Shown here: positions 54,343 to 64,000 of the stretch, piece by piece
Layout: every line of letters begins with the position of its first letter
How positions within the stretch are numbered: the stretch's first letter is position 1
Assembly: GCA_013995675.1 (NCBI GenBank)
Contig: VWRR01000007.1
Span: 434,001 to 498,000 of the forward strand
Reading direction: 5' to 3'
Length of the DNA stretch: 64,000 bases
Source: Cyanidiococcus yangmingshanensis
Lineage: Eukaryota; Rhodophyta; Bangiophyceae; Cyanidiales; Cyanidiaceae
The notes under the pieces: generated by a model
The model's input: only the letters and a program-made list of their open reading frames with translations
Told to the model about the DNA's origin: nothing
Database searches by the model: none
Program-made: the position numbers and the translations under genes

Positions 54343-57270
54343 TCTGCGGTTGCTGTTTGTATGCTGGTTTCAGACGAGTTTGGATCCGTTTCGACGGTCG
54401 GTGAGGCGCTCGTGTTCATCGTACTGGTCACTGCTGCTTGTATCTGGAAAGCGAAACGTTCAAGCAGGCGTCTCAGCGTCGCGTTTGATGCCTCCTCCAG
54501 TGCACTCTGGATGAGTCGATTGATGGACTCAAGAATCCGGATTGTGTCAGCGTCCGAGACCGCGCTTGGCAACGAGACATAGGGCAAAAGACGAGCGCAA
54601 ACGAGCGCGAGCTCTGCTCGGGGTTCCAAAATGATCTCATTCAGCATCTCAATGGCGAGCCGTAGATGGACGTTCTCATCGGAGATCAGGGCTTGGTCTG
54701 GTCGGAGTCTGGAACCGACTGGCGTGGTGCATGGGCTGCGCCTTCACACGAGACGGGTCCAGCAGGTACATGATGTACTGACCCGCCTGCACAGGTGATA
54801 CCGTGGCAAGCGGATTCAGCTTCGGACTATTCACCAGTACGCGTAATGTGGGCAGAAAGGTTTGCTCAAATGCATGGCGATGTTGAGCGGTGCCCAACAG
54901 GCAGATAGACGGGAAAAACACTGCAAGGCATTGACGCAAAGCAGGGTTATCTGCGGTGGTCGGGGTGAAGAAAAGCAAAAGCAGGCGCTTGATGAGCTCT
55001 GCATCCGGGGCCAGCCGCCGTAAAAAGATGAGTTTCGCAAACCCCTCCACTACAATACTCTGGAGCGAGTCAGTGTCAGCGGATGTTAAGACCATACAGA
55101 GCCGATCCAAGAGGTTTCGTCGCAGGGTCGTCCGATCCTGGTCCGACGCCCATGATTCCTTGGACGACTGCGAATGATCGTCGCTCGAGGCGGATTCGAA
55201 TGGAAAAACGCAGAGCCAGTCGAATAGCGCTCTAAGTGCGACCAAGCGAACGGCTTCGACGTCATTTTCGCTCACGTGGAGTAAAAGCAGTGCGTGCTGC
55301 ATGGCAAGTTGGCCAGTTTGGTCCACAAGCCCATAGAGACCGAGTACGTTCACAGCTGCGAGACGCTGATCACTGTCGTCGCTCGTTAAATGATTCAATA
55401 CGCATGCAGAGAAAAGACTCATCAAGGTCGGCATCAGCGTCTGAGCAGCAGTCTCCGTGAACGACGACGAGTCCATCCTCTGCCTCAATGAGGATCGTCC
55501 CGAAAACTGATGCCCCAGTCGGTGCCAGTGCATCAACAAGACTTGCAGGAGCGCTTCGGTCAATGCCAGGCATCGGCCGGAGGAACATTGCTGCTCGGTC
55601 TCTGGTTCTGTTTCCGCCTCGTCAGTGCCCGTGTGCAGGCCCGTGACCATTTCGGCAATCAAGCGAGTTGTCTCAGACACGTCCGCTTGAGCGCGCATCA
55701 ACGTTCCCAGAGCAAGCTCGAGCTCTTCCGTGCGGAAACGCGGTGAACGAATGAGCGCTTGCAGTGTGCTGACGAGAATGCGTCGCCCGGCCTCGTCGCT
55801 GAGGTCCACCAGGGACGCCATTTTCAGAAGCATGCGCACCACAAAAGCGTACGTTTGGGGTGTCCCTATCGCAGCCGAGATTTCCAAGGCACTTTTCGAA
55901 TGTTCAGGGTTCGAAATAAAACTACTCGTCGCGTCCATGTCTGGAATCGCTGCAGCGACATCTACCGCATGCCGATGGTAGTAAAGCAGCGCCGCACAGA
56001 GATCGGCGGTGCACGGCAAAAACGCAGCAAGGCGATGCGACCATATGGGATTCCTGTCCCTACGAGCTTTCCAGGCAATCACTTGGGCAGAAACATATGC
56101 CACTGCGGCGCGCTCGGCATTCAGCTCATTCAAATCGACGGGACATGCTTCTTCCTGTTGTTGCTCGCCCTGCTCGTCCTCCGTATGGTCGGTTGCCTGT
56201 CGCAGTTCCGACATAAAACGCGTAATAATCTGCAAACAACGAGTTTCGGAACAATCGATGAGCATTTGGGTCAGCGCTGATAGCGCTGTTGTTTCGTTGA
56301 CCTCCACATCCAGCAGTCGCATCAGGCTCGTTAGACGACCATCACAGACGCGTTCGAGCCAGTTCTCTCGCAACATGGTCTGGAGGCAAGCACGCCGCAC
56401 CATTGGACTACGGTCGCTTATACCGCGTTGCAAGAGCTCAACCCGCTGTGCGATGCTTAGCATTCTCGGATCCACCTGACCGGAGAGAACTTGCTGGTAT
56501 ACCATTGCCCGGATTCGTTCATCCACATCTCTCGTTCGAGACAATACTGCGTCTAGCAATTTCGTTTGGGGCGTCAATACGGCATGGGCGAGCGCGGTCC
56601 TGCGAACAAGAGTGCTGGGATCACTGGTTATGAGCCGCTCAAAGCTTTTCCACGTTTCATCGTCACTGATTTGCGCTTCCCGAGTATACATCGCATGTAA
56701 GGCCACCAACGCTCGAGCACGCACCATCGGGACACGATCTCGAGTCCTCTCGAGCAACGCTCGGGTCAGTCGGCTCCAGATAGTTGTGTCCCGCGAGGTA
56801 GCGTCACCGAATGCGTTCATCAAAGACGCAATTGCCTCACAACTTCGACAACGCACAGCCTTGTCTTTCGCTGCCAGCAAACGTGTGAAAAAAGAAAGCA
56901 TCCGCTCACTAAAGTCTTCGCCGAACGGACTATTTTCCTTATCCACCGAACCGTCCATAGCACGCGTCCCAGACTCGGATGCAGCGAAAGCGGCAACGAA
57001 CTCGAATACTCGCTCCACTCCAGCGTCCTTGGTGTACACAACTAGACAACGTTTCAACAGTTCAGAAAGGGCGCACAGACAGGCGTCGGCATCCGTTCTC
57101 CAGGCTTCACCCAACAGGGAAAAAGCACTCAACTGGCTACCTTGACCTTGAGCTACCAACTCGAGTGCTCGAGTGACCTGGTCCCGGACATGTTCGCTCT
57201 CCGAACTGGTTTGTACGGCTGCAGTGCCATGGTGCTGGTTCGTCGCTAGACGCGACCCAGTGCGAGCCAT
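54315..57270 (-). CDS. YCG1: Condensin complex subunit G (NCAPG/YCG1), one frame change
   Basis: HEAT-repeat subunit of condensin, needed for mitotic chromosome compaction. ATG 57270. N-terminal HEAT repeats include RCRSCEAIASLMNAFGDATS, the MVRARALVALHAMY block, STLVRRTALAHAVLTPQTKL and the diagnostic RTRDVDERIRAMVYQQVL, then GISDRSPMVRRACLQTML and NWLERVCDGRLTSLMRLLDV. A later stretch ALRQCLAVFFPSICLLGTAQ matches the conserved Cnd3 C-terminal domain, which goes on one base out of frame (HLRLAIEMLNEIILEP, then RLIQSALEEASNATLRRLLE). The change lies at 54676-54700 and equals one extra base. About 975 codons in all, normal for the family. Confidence 0.9.
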
Positions 57271-57832
57271 GATCGATTCAAAACCGACCTATCGATGTTT
57301 CTCCGACAAAGTCGAGAATATGCCAAATATAAACAAGCCTCCACGGTTACCCACGATGCAGATTCACACCTAGTATCAGCACAGACAATCAACGCACGCG
57401 ATAAGGATAAAATGAACGATGATCACAGCGACGAGCAGCGCGGAGGAAATGGACGACCCCAGACCCGAACGAGGCACTCCCAAACGCTGGATGGCTTCAA
57501 AATTCAAATCGGAGACAGGATGGATGACAATCATGAAACTTTTGGTTCTAAAGTGGACGTATCGCACCCAATCGGATCGTTGGATGGGCGAGAATGCGTG
57601 CGCGCCGCGCAACGGTCGCGATCGATCGACGATCTTCGGGGCGCGGTGTGCCGACTCGGTCGCATGCGCCGGTAGGTACCGAGACCATCCGATAGCCGCG
57701 TTTCTTTACGATCAGTTCTTTTATGTCGAGACGCTTCCCGAGGCGCCCTATGAATATCATCAATGAGAGCTCGTTGTATGCTCGGTGAAGGATGGATTTC
57801 GGGTCTTGTGTGAGGCTGGCAGATATTGCGTC
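57271..57832. other. Intergenic, upstream of condensin G
   Basis: About 560 bases between two minus-strand genes. An ATG near 57760 opens a short basic frame without recognisable family. Nothing else seen. Confidence 0.35.
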
Positions 57833-59191
57833 TCAGGTGGTGTACTCGGCGTTGATACGTACATAGTCGTAGCTGAGGTCGCAGCCCCAGGCAACGCCAG
57901 CTCCTGTTCCGTGTCCGACACAAATATCGAAAACGACAGTATCTGCGATCGTGCCATAGGTTTCGGGACGCTTTCCAGCCGCTGCGGCCTCGACCATGTA
58001 GCTGCTGGCAGCGGCCGCGTCATAGGGTAGTGGTTGACCCTTGGACATGAGTCGATGCGGTCCCAGCGCAATATCGAGCGCTGCTGCATCGAACGAGACG
58101 CCAGCTCGGCCAAGGGCCGCAGCGATGCGACCCCAATTCGGATCGCGTCCGAACACCGCGGCCTTGCACAGGGACGAGCTCGCGACACAGCGCGCCAGCT
58201 TCCGTGCATCTGCATCATTTTGTGCTCCTGAGACCCGCACCTCGAGGAGGACGGTCGCTCCTTCGCCATCGCGGGCGATCGCCTTGGCGCAGTGTTGTAG
58301 GACGGCAGTCAAAAGCCGATCCAGCATTCGGTACTCGGCGCTGTGCGCGTCATCGGAGATGCGCACGCTAGCGGCACCGTTCGCCAAGCCAATGAGTGTA
58401 TCATTGGTGCTCGTATCGCCGTCAACAGTAATCTGATTAAAGGAACAATCAGCTGCATTGCTGAGGAGCTGCTGCCAAGTTCGTGCCCCAACCTGTGCAT
58501 CCGTTGTAACGAATGCAAGCATCGTTGCCATATTGGGGTGGATCATGCCGCTCCCTTTGGCCATTGCCCCGACACAAATGCGCCTACCATCAGGCATGAT
58601 CGCTTCGCCAGCAATGTGTTTCGGGACCAGATCGGTCGTCATGATGGCCCGAGCAGCACGCTGGCCACCGTTGGAGGCAGCATCCTCATCGCTCAACTGC
58701 TCCACGAGTTTCGGAAGCGCTCCGAGAAGCGCATCCATGGGGATGCGTCGACCAATCACGCCCGTTGAAGCCAGCAGCACCGCAGAGGGCTCGAGTCCCA
58801 GCAGTTGCGCCACTGTCTCAGCCGACGTCTGTGCATCGCGTTCGCCTTGTGAACCTGTCGCAGCATTCGCCTGCCCGGAATTAACCAAAACAGCCTGCAC
58901 CAATCTGTCCGTGTTGGCAAGCTGCGCACGACAGAATCGCACTGGCGCAGCGGCAATGAGAGACTGCGTGAAGACACCGGCGGCAACGCTGGGCACGGTG
59001 GAGTACAGCAGCGCCAGGTCAGCAGCACCACTGGGCTTCAGACCAGCTGCTACGGCAGCTGCACGAAACCCTTCTGGCGTGGTCACCGAACCTCCCGGAT
59101 GAAGACGAAATGACGCTGCTGTCGTGCGGCTCACTTCCTGGCTCATGAAGCATCGCTGCGCCCGGCGTTGTACGTGATCAGATCGTGGCAT
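57833..59191 (-). CDS. argJ: Glutamate/ornithine N-acetyltransferase (ArgJ)
   Basis: Transfers acetyl from N-acetylornithine to glutamate in arginine synthesis (plastid in algae and plants). Family blocks: GFRAAAVAAGLKPSGAADLA, VFTQSLIAAAPVRFCRAQL, VNSGQANAATGSQGERDA, the KGSGMIHPNMATMLAFVTTD self-cleavage site (between Ala-Thr-Met and the Thr nucleophile region), FNQITVDGDTSTNDTLIGLA, FGRDPNWGRIAAALGRAG, and the end CDLSYDYVRINAEYTT. ATG 59191 gives 452 residues with about 25 basic N-terminal ones, ATG 59146 the shorter form. Frame unbroken. Hydroxypyruvate reductase lies divergently, a kilobase away. Very secure. Confidence 0.95.
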   Translation of the reverse strand: MPRSDHVQRRAQRCFMSQEVSRTTAASFRLHPGGSVTTPEGFRAAAVAAGLKPSGAADLALLYSTVPSVAAGVFTQSLIAAAPVRFCRAQLANTDRLVQAVLVNSGQANAATGSQGERDAQTSAETVAQLLGLEPSAVLLASTGVIGRRIPMDALLGALPKLVEQLSDEDAASNGGQRAARAIMTTDLVPKHIAGEAIMPDGRRICVGAMAKGSGMIHPNMATMLAFVTTDAQVGARTWQQLLSNAADCSFNQITVDGDTSTNDTLIGLANGAASVRISDDAHSAEYRMLDRLLTAVLQHCAKAIARDGEGATVLLEVRVSGAQNDADARKLARCVASSSLCKAAVFGRDPNWGRIAAALGRAGVSFDAAALDIALGPHRLMSKGQPLPYDAAAASSYMVEAAAAGKRPETYGTIADTVVFDICVGHGTGAGVAWGCDLSYDYVRINAEYTT

Positions 59192-60242
59192 TCTCACAGA
59201 TCGAGCATGCAGGAGACAGACGATGACCAACTCGCGGTTTGGTCTGGCAAGCTCGACCGTGTTTCTGGGAGCGTTGTACTCAGCACAAAACCCAGTCTCG
59301 CACCGATAGCTAGTTCTGAAAACATCCAGCGCTCAGCGTAGGCCTGAAGCGCCCCTAGCCGAGCCGCTGTCGAAACCGCTCACGCCCGTCACGTTCGCAA
59401 CCGACGTGGATCTGCCAGGCAATCCACACCCATCATGAACAGGGTAACGATCCGTTCTTGTTTAAAAAATTACACCCCAATCAAGTTCCGAGACTTGGAC
59501 TTGTTCAGGCACCAAAACGATCGTCACCAGACTCGGCCTGCAAGGTGCGGCGCTATCGTCAGCCACTTCACGCTTGCAACTCGCGCCAGGTACCTTGCCT
59601 GCACTGCCTGCCGACAATAACGCCACCCCTCGATCCTTCAGATAGCAATAATAACGAAGAAGCACGCACTGCTTCCGTCCAGACGAATACGCAGCGAACA
59701 ACCCCGTCTCTGTCCGAGCTACCAAGCCGCGGGTCAGCGCTTCACGGGTGCGCATTGGATCGACGCGGGGCGTGCTACCCCTCGTGTCGTGCAACAAGAC
59801 TGTCCTATGGTTGACGTTCCAGTGGCGCGAAACTTTAGCTATGTTTCCATTCCGTACATCCAACAATGTCTCCCAGTCACGCTGCAGTTGGTAGGATGTT
59901 GTGAGCGCCCCAGTCGTACACCAGAGGGCGATCGGGGTCGTGAGCGCGCCTCGATCGTCCTTGGTGGCTCCTCGTCAAACCTGCTCTCTCGTGCGTGCTC
60001 CCGAACACTTCTTGGCGACGACCACGATCATCTTTCCTAAATCTCCCGTGTTTGTGATTTTCTTTGCGATACGGATCAGATCTCTAGAAGCAGCGCCTGC
60101 TGATGCGCTTGCAGCGGCCAAGCTTGAACGAGCCACTGGCGGGAGCCGTCTGCGAGAAGCGCCGAATTTCCCGTTCGCCAGCCGTCGTAGATTCGCTGTC
60201 TGGGCACTCTACGAACGCTACGGAAACGTTCGACAGCGAATC
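59192..60242. other. Intergenic, divergent promoter region of ArgJ and hydroxypyruvate reductase
   Basis: About 1.05 kb. The reductase frame is open from 59901 with no ATG before 60243. Other frames here (59458-59866) are not recognisable. Confidence 0.4.
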
Positions 60243-61412
60243 ATGGCCCGTCTACAGTGGAAGACTCATAATTCAAAAGGAAAATATCGCGTGGTTGTGA
60301 CCAAGCCACTTGTGGGTGATGTTTGGCTCGAGACGCTGCTTAGAGCGGACTGTCGTGTCGACCAGTGTCTCAGCGAGCGAATTCTCTCACGCGCGGAACT
60401 CCGAGAAGCAATCGGTAGCCACTGTGACGGCGTCATTGGACAGTTGACGGAGCCGTGGGATGATGAATTAATGCGCGTGCTCAAGTCTGCCGGCGGGAAA
60501 GTGTACTCGAACGTTGCGGTTGGCTATGACAACGTCGACGTGGCGGCAGCGACTCGACACGGCCTGGCAGTAGGAAACACGCCCGGTGTGCTCACCGAGA
60601 CAACGGCGGAGATGGCGGTTGCTCTGACGTTTGCGGCTGGTCGACGCATTGTGGAAGCAGATGCGTTTATGCGCGCAGGGAAATACAAGGGTTGGTTGCC
60701 GACAATGTTCCTTGGGAAGCTCTTTTATGGCAAGACGCTGGGTCTCATCGGAGCTGGCCGTATTGGCTCTGTCTTCGCCCTGACGATGGCTCGCGGCTGT
60801 CACATGGATATCGTTTACTATGATCAGTTTCAGAACGAACAACTTGAGCGGAAGGTGCGGGAAACCGGATCTCTCTATCAGCAGCTAGGCGAGCGTTCCA
60901 TAAGCATTCGACGCGCCGATACCGTCGAGGAGGTGCTGGAAACTGCGGATGTCGTCTCGCTCCATACGATTCTTGATGCAAGCACTCGACACATCATCAA
61001 CGCAGAGAGACTACGGCTGATGAAGAAAGATGCAATTCTCGTCAATTGTGGGCGAGGGCCACTCATCGATGAGCGTGCATTGGTCCAGCATTGTCGTCAG
61101 CATCCCGACTTTCGAGTCGGTTTGGATGTGTTTGAGAATGAGCCACAGATGGCACCCGGACTCGCAAGTCTTCCGAACGTGGTCGTAGTTCCCCACATCG
61201 CATCGGCAACGGTATGGACGCGGACTGGCATGTGCACCTTGGCTGCAGCAAACGTGGCTGCAATCCTCCGTGGCGAGCCAGTGTGGAACCAACCGGATGT
61301 GTTGCCGTTTGTGAACGCTCCCAGTGTCGATGCGATGCCCCGCGCGGCACCAAGCATCGTGAACGCGAAGGAGCTGCACTTGCCGCAGTACACTCAAATG
61401 AGTCGACTTTGA
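60243..61412 (+). CDS. HPR1: Peroxisomal NADH-dependent hydroxypyruvate reductase (HPR1)
   Basis: Photorespiratory enzyme reducing hydroxypyruvate to glycerate. It aligns along its length with plant HPR1: start NSKGKYRVVVTKPLVGDVWL, DGVIGQLTEPW, VGYDNVDVAAATRHGLAVGN, TPGVLTETTAEMAVALT, the NAD loop GLIGAGRIGSVFALTMARG, the Arg in LVNCGRGPLIDE, the Glu in VGLDVFENEP, and the catalytic His in VVPHIASATVWTR, then PSIVNAKELHLP. The last three residues are SRL, a type 1 peroxisome targeting signal. ATG 60243 matches the plant start and gives 389 residues; the frame is open upstream but only with non-ATG codons. Very secure. Confidence 0.96.
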   Translation: MARLQWKTHNSKGKYRVVVTKPLVGDVWLETLLRADCRVDQCLSERILSRAELREAIGSHCDGVIGQLTEPWDDELMRVLKSAGGKVYSNVAVGYDNVDVAAATRHGLAVGNTPGVLTETTAEMAVALTFAAGRRIVEADAFMRAGKYKGWLPTMFLGKLFYGKTLGLIGAGRIGSVFALTMARGCHMDIVYYDQFQNEQLERKVRETGSLYQQLGERSISIRRADTVEEVLETADVVSLHTILDASTRHIINAERLRLMKKDAILVNCGRGPLIDERALVQHCRQHPDFRVGLDVFENEPQMAPGLASLPNVVVVPHIASATVWTRTGMCTLAAANVAAILRGEPVWNQPDVLPFVNAPSVDAMPRAAPSIVNAKELHLPQYTQMSRL

Positions 61413-62676
61413 TTTTGATCATGCAAGTCAGACATGCGACCGCATAGGCAGGGGCGTGAAATCCATCGGAGCGCACAGGAACGGATAAAGTGGAAACATG
61501 AACTGGGTAGGAAATGTACACTCGAAGGCATTCTATCCGACATGGCGAATCCATCGCTCCGGAATAGGGGATCGCATCCACGAGGAGTCGCGCGTGGCCA
61601 TTCACCTGCACCGAGGCTTTTGAATACCCAGAAAGATGCCTCCCGAGTGCTTCCAGAAGCGAATCTTGAGCGCACGAAGAATGCGTGGCAGAATCAATCT
61701 TGGCTCGATGTAGACGATAAGCGTGTGTCCGAATCAAAGACTATTCAGCGAAGCTCCTGGTGAGCACCGATCCCAGCAATGTGTGCATTGCCCCGTGAAC
61801 AGGAAGCATACCGCTCGGAGGAATGATTTGAGCAGGCCAGTCGAATTGCGGGCTGGGGTTTTGTGGTACGATATCGACGTAACCGCATGAATGCGCAACC
61901 AAGTGACCCATTTGGCTTGTCAAAGATGGTTTCTCCGCATGAAATGGCTTTTATAGATGCTTACGCGTAGAACGCATGCTACGATAGATCTCTTGGTTAC
62001 GCCGCAGATGCTTCGGGTTCGAAACTTTGGAGACGCACAAGCTCGAGACCAAGTCTATTGTCCTGTCCTGCCGTCATGAGCTCCATGGCGACTGAAACGA
62101 GTGTCCAGCTGGAACCCATGACGACATCGTCGGTAGGGATGATGCTGCCTCGACCCAGGATAAGGATGGAGCAATCAAGCAAACAGTTGTTTGGGGCGAG
62201 TGGACCGGTTGCACGAAGGAATCGCTTTCAGTGGAGATGGAGGTGCCGCCACGAAGGTGCACAAGCTCGCTGGACACCAGCTCCAGCATCGCGCAACCAT
62301 GGAGTGCTACAGCCATCGTTTGTGCGCTTCAGTTCCATTTACAGCAAAAGATGTCTGTTCGACACGAACCAATGAGCAGAAACGAACGACGCGAGAAACC
62401 AGGAACATGAACGATGATCTCGGTTAACTTTCGCGTGATACCACCCGTTCGAAAACAAGCAGTCAGTCAGTACAAGCACGCGGTTCAGAGAACCCAATAG
62501 CAACCAAAAATAAATCAAAGCTGGGCAGTTTGAGGACACTGGCAATACGATCCGAAGAGTCACGAGAGACGCCGCCGCGATACCTCCTGTCATCCGATGG
62601 ATTGCCCTGTTTCCGGACATATCTCCAGCGGACAGAGCTGATTCATGTCCGGACCTAACCCCAGTGTCGCGCTTTC
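61413..62676. other. Intergenic, convergent
   Basis: About 1.26 kb between hydroxypyruvate reductase and the tetraspanin-like gene. Many short frames, none convincing; no repeats or RNA genes recognised. Confidence 0.4.
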
Positions 62677-63417
62677 TCAAATACCACAACAAGTGCAGAG
62701 CGTTCGCCAACAGCTCGCCAAGTAGCAGAGCACGACCGCAGCCAGCGCGACAGTCGTCGTCACCACCAACACAAACCAGTCATGTCGAACTGCACGATTG
62801 ACAGGGTCAGCACAACCACGTCCGGCGTTCGCTTCCTCATTCGTCCTGCATTGTCCACCGACACTGGTTCCCGGACAGTACTGGGGATCCGGATTTGGAG
62901 CTGCACACTGGTTCGCAGTGTAGCCAGCACAACCGTAGTAGATCTCCTGAGAGCAAACAAACTGAGGTTGCTTCTCGACGGTATATAACCAGCTATTCGC
63001 CGATATAGCGTTCGGTCCCCCAACTCCTGTCGTCCCATATGCATACCAAGCAAGGACACAGAGGGCTCCCAGATACAAGAACGCCAAAATCAACAGAACA
63101 TTATAGAACGCATAAAAAAGTTTCCCCAAACAACAGTGGGTCGCGCAATGCGCAACGATACCAACAGTGCCAATACCCGCAAGTACCGCACCAGCAACAA
63201 TATATAGCCACGCGTTATGTGCGAGCGATCCAATCAACGGATTGGTTTGCTGATATTGGCCGTACGCAGAAAACGCGTTCCCGTGCTGTTCAAGCGCACC
63301 GATGACCAGTACAGCCACCCCAGCGAACAAAAAAAGAACGTTCGCAACGAGCAACAGACAGTTCACCAGCTTGGTGTCCGCGAAACAAAGGCCACCACGA
63401 CCGCCACCTCTGCCCAT
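62677..63417 (-). CDS. Tetraspanin-like four-helix membrane protein
   Basis: 246 residues with the tetraspanin layout: helix 1 LVNCLLLVANVLFLFAGVAV, a small loop with LEQHGNAFSAYGQY, helix 2 LYIVAGAVLAGIGTVGIVAH, a short Cys turn (CATHCC), helix 3 LFYAFYNVLLILAFLYLGAL, a large extracellular loop of about 80 residues with at least six Cys (CSQEIYYGCAG, NQC, CPGTSVGGQC, GRGC), helix 4 FVLVVTTTVALAAVVLCYLA and a Cys-rich tail CWRTLCTCCGI suited to palmitoylation. The classical CCG motif of the loop is not intact. ATG 63417 is the first in frame. The family call rests on topology and Cys pattern, so it is moderately sure. Confidence 0.7.
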   Translation of the reverse strand: MGRGGGRGGLCFADTKLVNCLLLVANVLFLFAGVAVLVIGALEQHGNAFSAYGQYQQTNPLIGSLAHNAWLYIVAGAVLAGIGTVGIVAHCATHCCLGKLFYAFYNVLLILAFLYLGALCVLAWYAYGTTGVGGPNAISANSWLYTVEKQPQFVCSQEIYYGCAGYTANQCAAPNPDPQYCPGTSVGGQCRTNEEANAGRGCADPVNRAVRHDWFVLVVTTTVALAAVVLCYLASCWRTLCTCCGI

Positions 63418-64000
63418 GATGCTCAGCAATCAAGGAGTCGCTTCGTTCTCTGCACCGTAGCGGGAACCAGCGCCCTCGCCAATCGTCAAGACACCTCGGA
63501 ACGAGTGTCGCAGACGCTGACATCGGCCAGGCGTGTCTCTCTCTCCGTTCGATCGCGCGCGCAATCGCTGTATCGACACTGGGGCTCGTATGGCCCAGAC
63601 GACCACCACCGATCCGATCAGATCCATTCATCTGTCTATGCAGCCGGATGCCATCTGGCAGGCGACATCAGGACGTGTCCGCGTGTCACCGCTCGTAGAC
63701 GCGTGCCCAATGGCGGGCGAGCCAGCGATCCCGTGACGGACGGAACACAACAGCGCCGCGCAGGGCAGCGGTTGGATCGCGCGGCAGGTGAGCGCGCTCT
63801 TGCGTATGTTCGGTGCGTACATCAGTTGGATATTCCGCGCTGCGCCGAAGACAACAGCGATAGAGCGTGTTCTGGTGTCTCCCGTCTGCAATGTCTGGTC
63901 CTTGTGCTGAGACTTGATGCTCTTGACCGCTGATCTGTTTGTTAGCAGAGGCGCTGGTCTCGTCCAGAAGGGAGTTGGAATAGTATGTAGGCTCGTTACA
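63418..64000. other. Intergenic at the right edge
   Basis: About 580 bases upstream of the tetraspanin-like gene to the window end. Plus-strand frames are open here, but none continues convincingly to the edge. Confidence 0.35.

Overview
The window looks like nuclear DNA of a unicellular red alga of the Cyanidioschyzon/Cyanidiophyceae type (inference). Supporting signs are a base composition near one half G+C, about 30 protein genes on both strands spaced roughly 0.2 to 1.8 kb apart, almost no visible introns, and plainly eukaryotic genes (APC11, condensin, HAS1, Listerin, CstF-77, clathrin light chain) beside plastid genes (FabG with a leader, a homogentisate-type prenyltransferase, a DUF2358 protein) and a plant-type peroxisomal hydroxypyruvate reductase. 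I see no rRNA, convincing tRNA, CRISPR array, transposon or virus-derived element.

Layout. 1-9.4 kb: 5' part of a proline iminopeptidase (-), APC11 and TGS1 overlapping (+), a CBP3/UQCC1 chaperone (-), a FAM210-like membrane protein (-), BRX1 (+), an LRRC57-like protein (-) and plastid FabG (+). 9.4-20.9 kb: M48 metalloprotease (-), ETF alpha (+), clathrin light chain (+), an ACC-synthase-like PLP enzyme (-), then adjacent genes for the permease and ATPase of a bacterial-type FetAB/STAR1-ALS3 ABC transporter (-). 20.9-33 kb: Listerin (+), a protein with a duplicated Cys-rich motif (-), PLP-homeostasis protein (+) and TMEM256 (-). 33-46 kb: an uncharacterised coiled-coil-like protein, SurE (-), a secreted orphan (-), a divergent actin (+), homogentisate-type prenyltransferase (-) and HAS1 (-). 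46-64 kb: mitochondrial uL22 (+), DUF2358 protein (-), CstF-77 (+), an orphan (+), condensin subunit G (-), ArgJ (-), hydroxypyruvate reductase with a C-terminal SRL (+) and a tetraspanin-like protein (-).

The genes form no single pathway. Themes are mitochondrial function (CBP3, ETF alpha, uL22m), ribosome and RNA work (BRX1, HAS1, TGS1, CstF-77, Listerin), cell division (APC11, condensin G) and plastid or peroxisome metabolism.

Two things stand out. First, at least seven otherwise well conserved genes change reading frame, almost always as if one extra base were present; this is either insertion-type assembly error or real +1 frameshifting. Second, an exact 30-bp inverted repeat with a 7-nt spacer sits just upstream of CstF-77.
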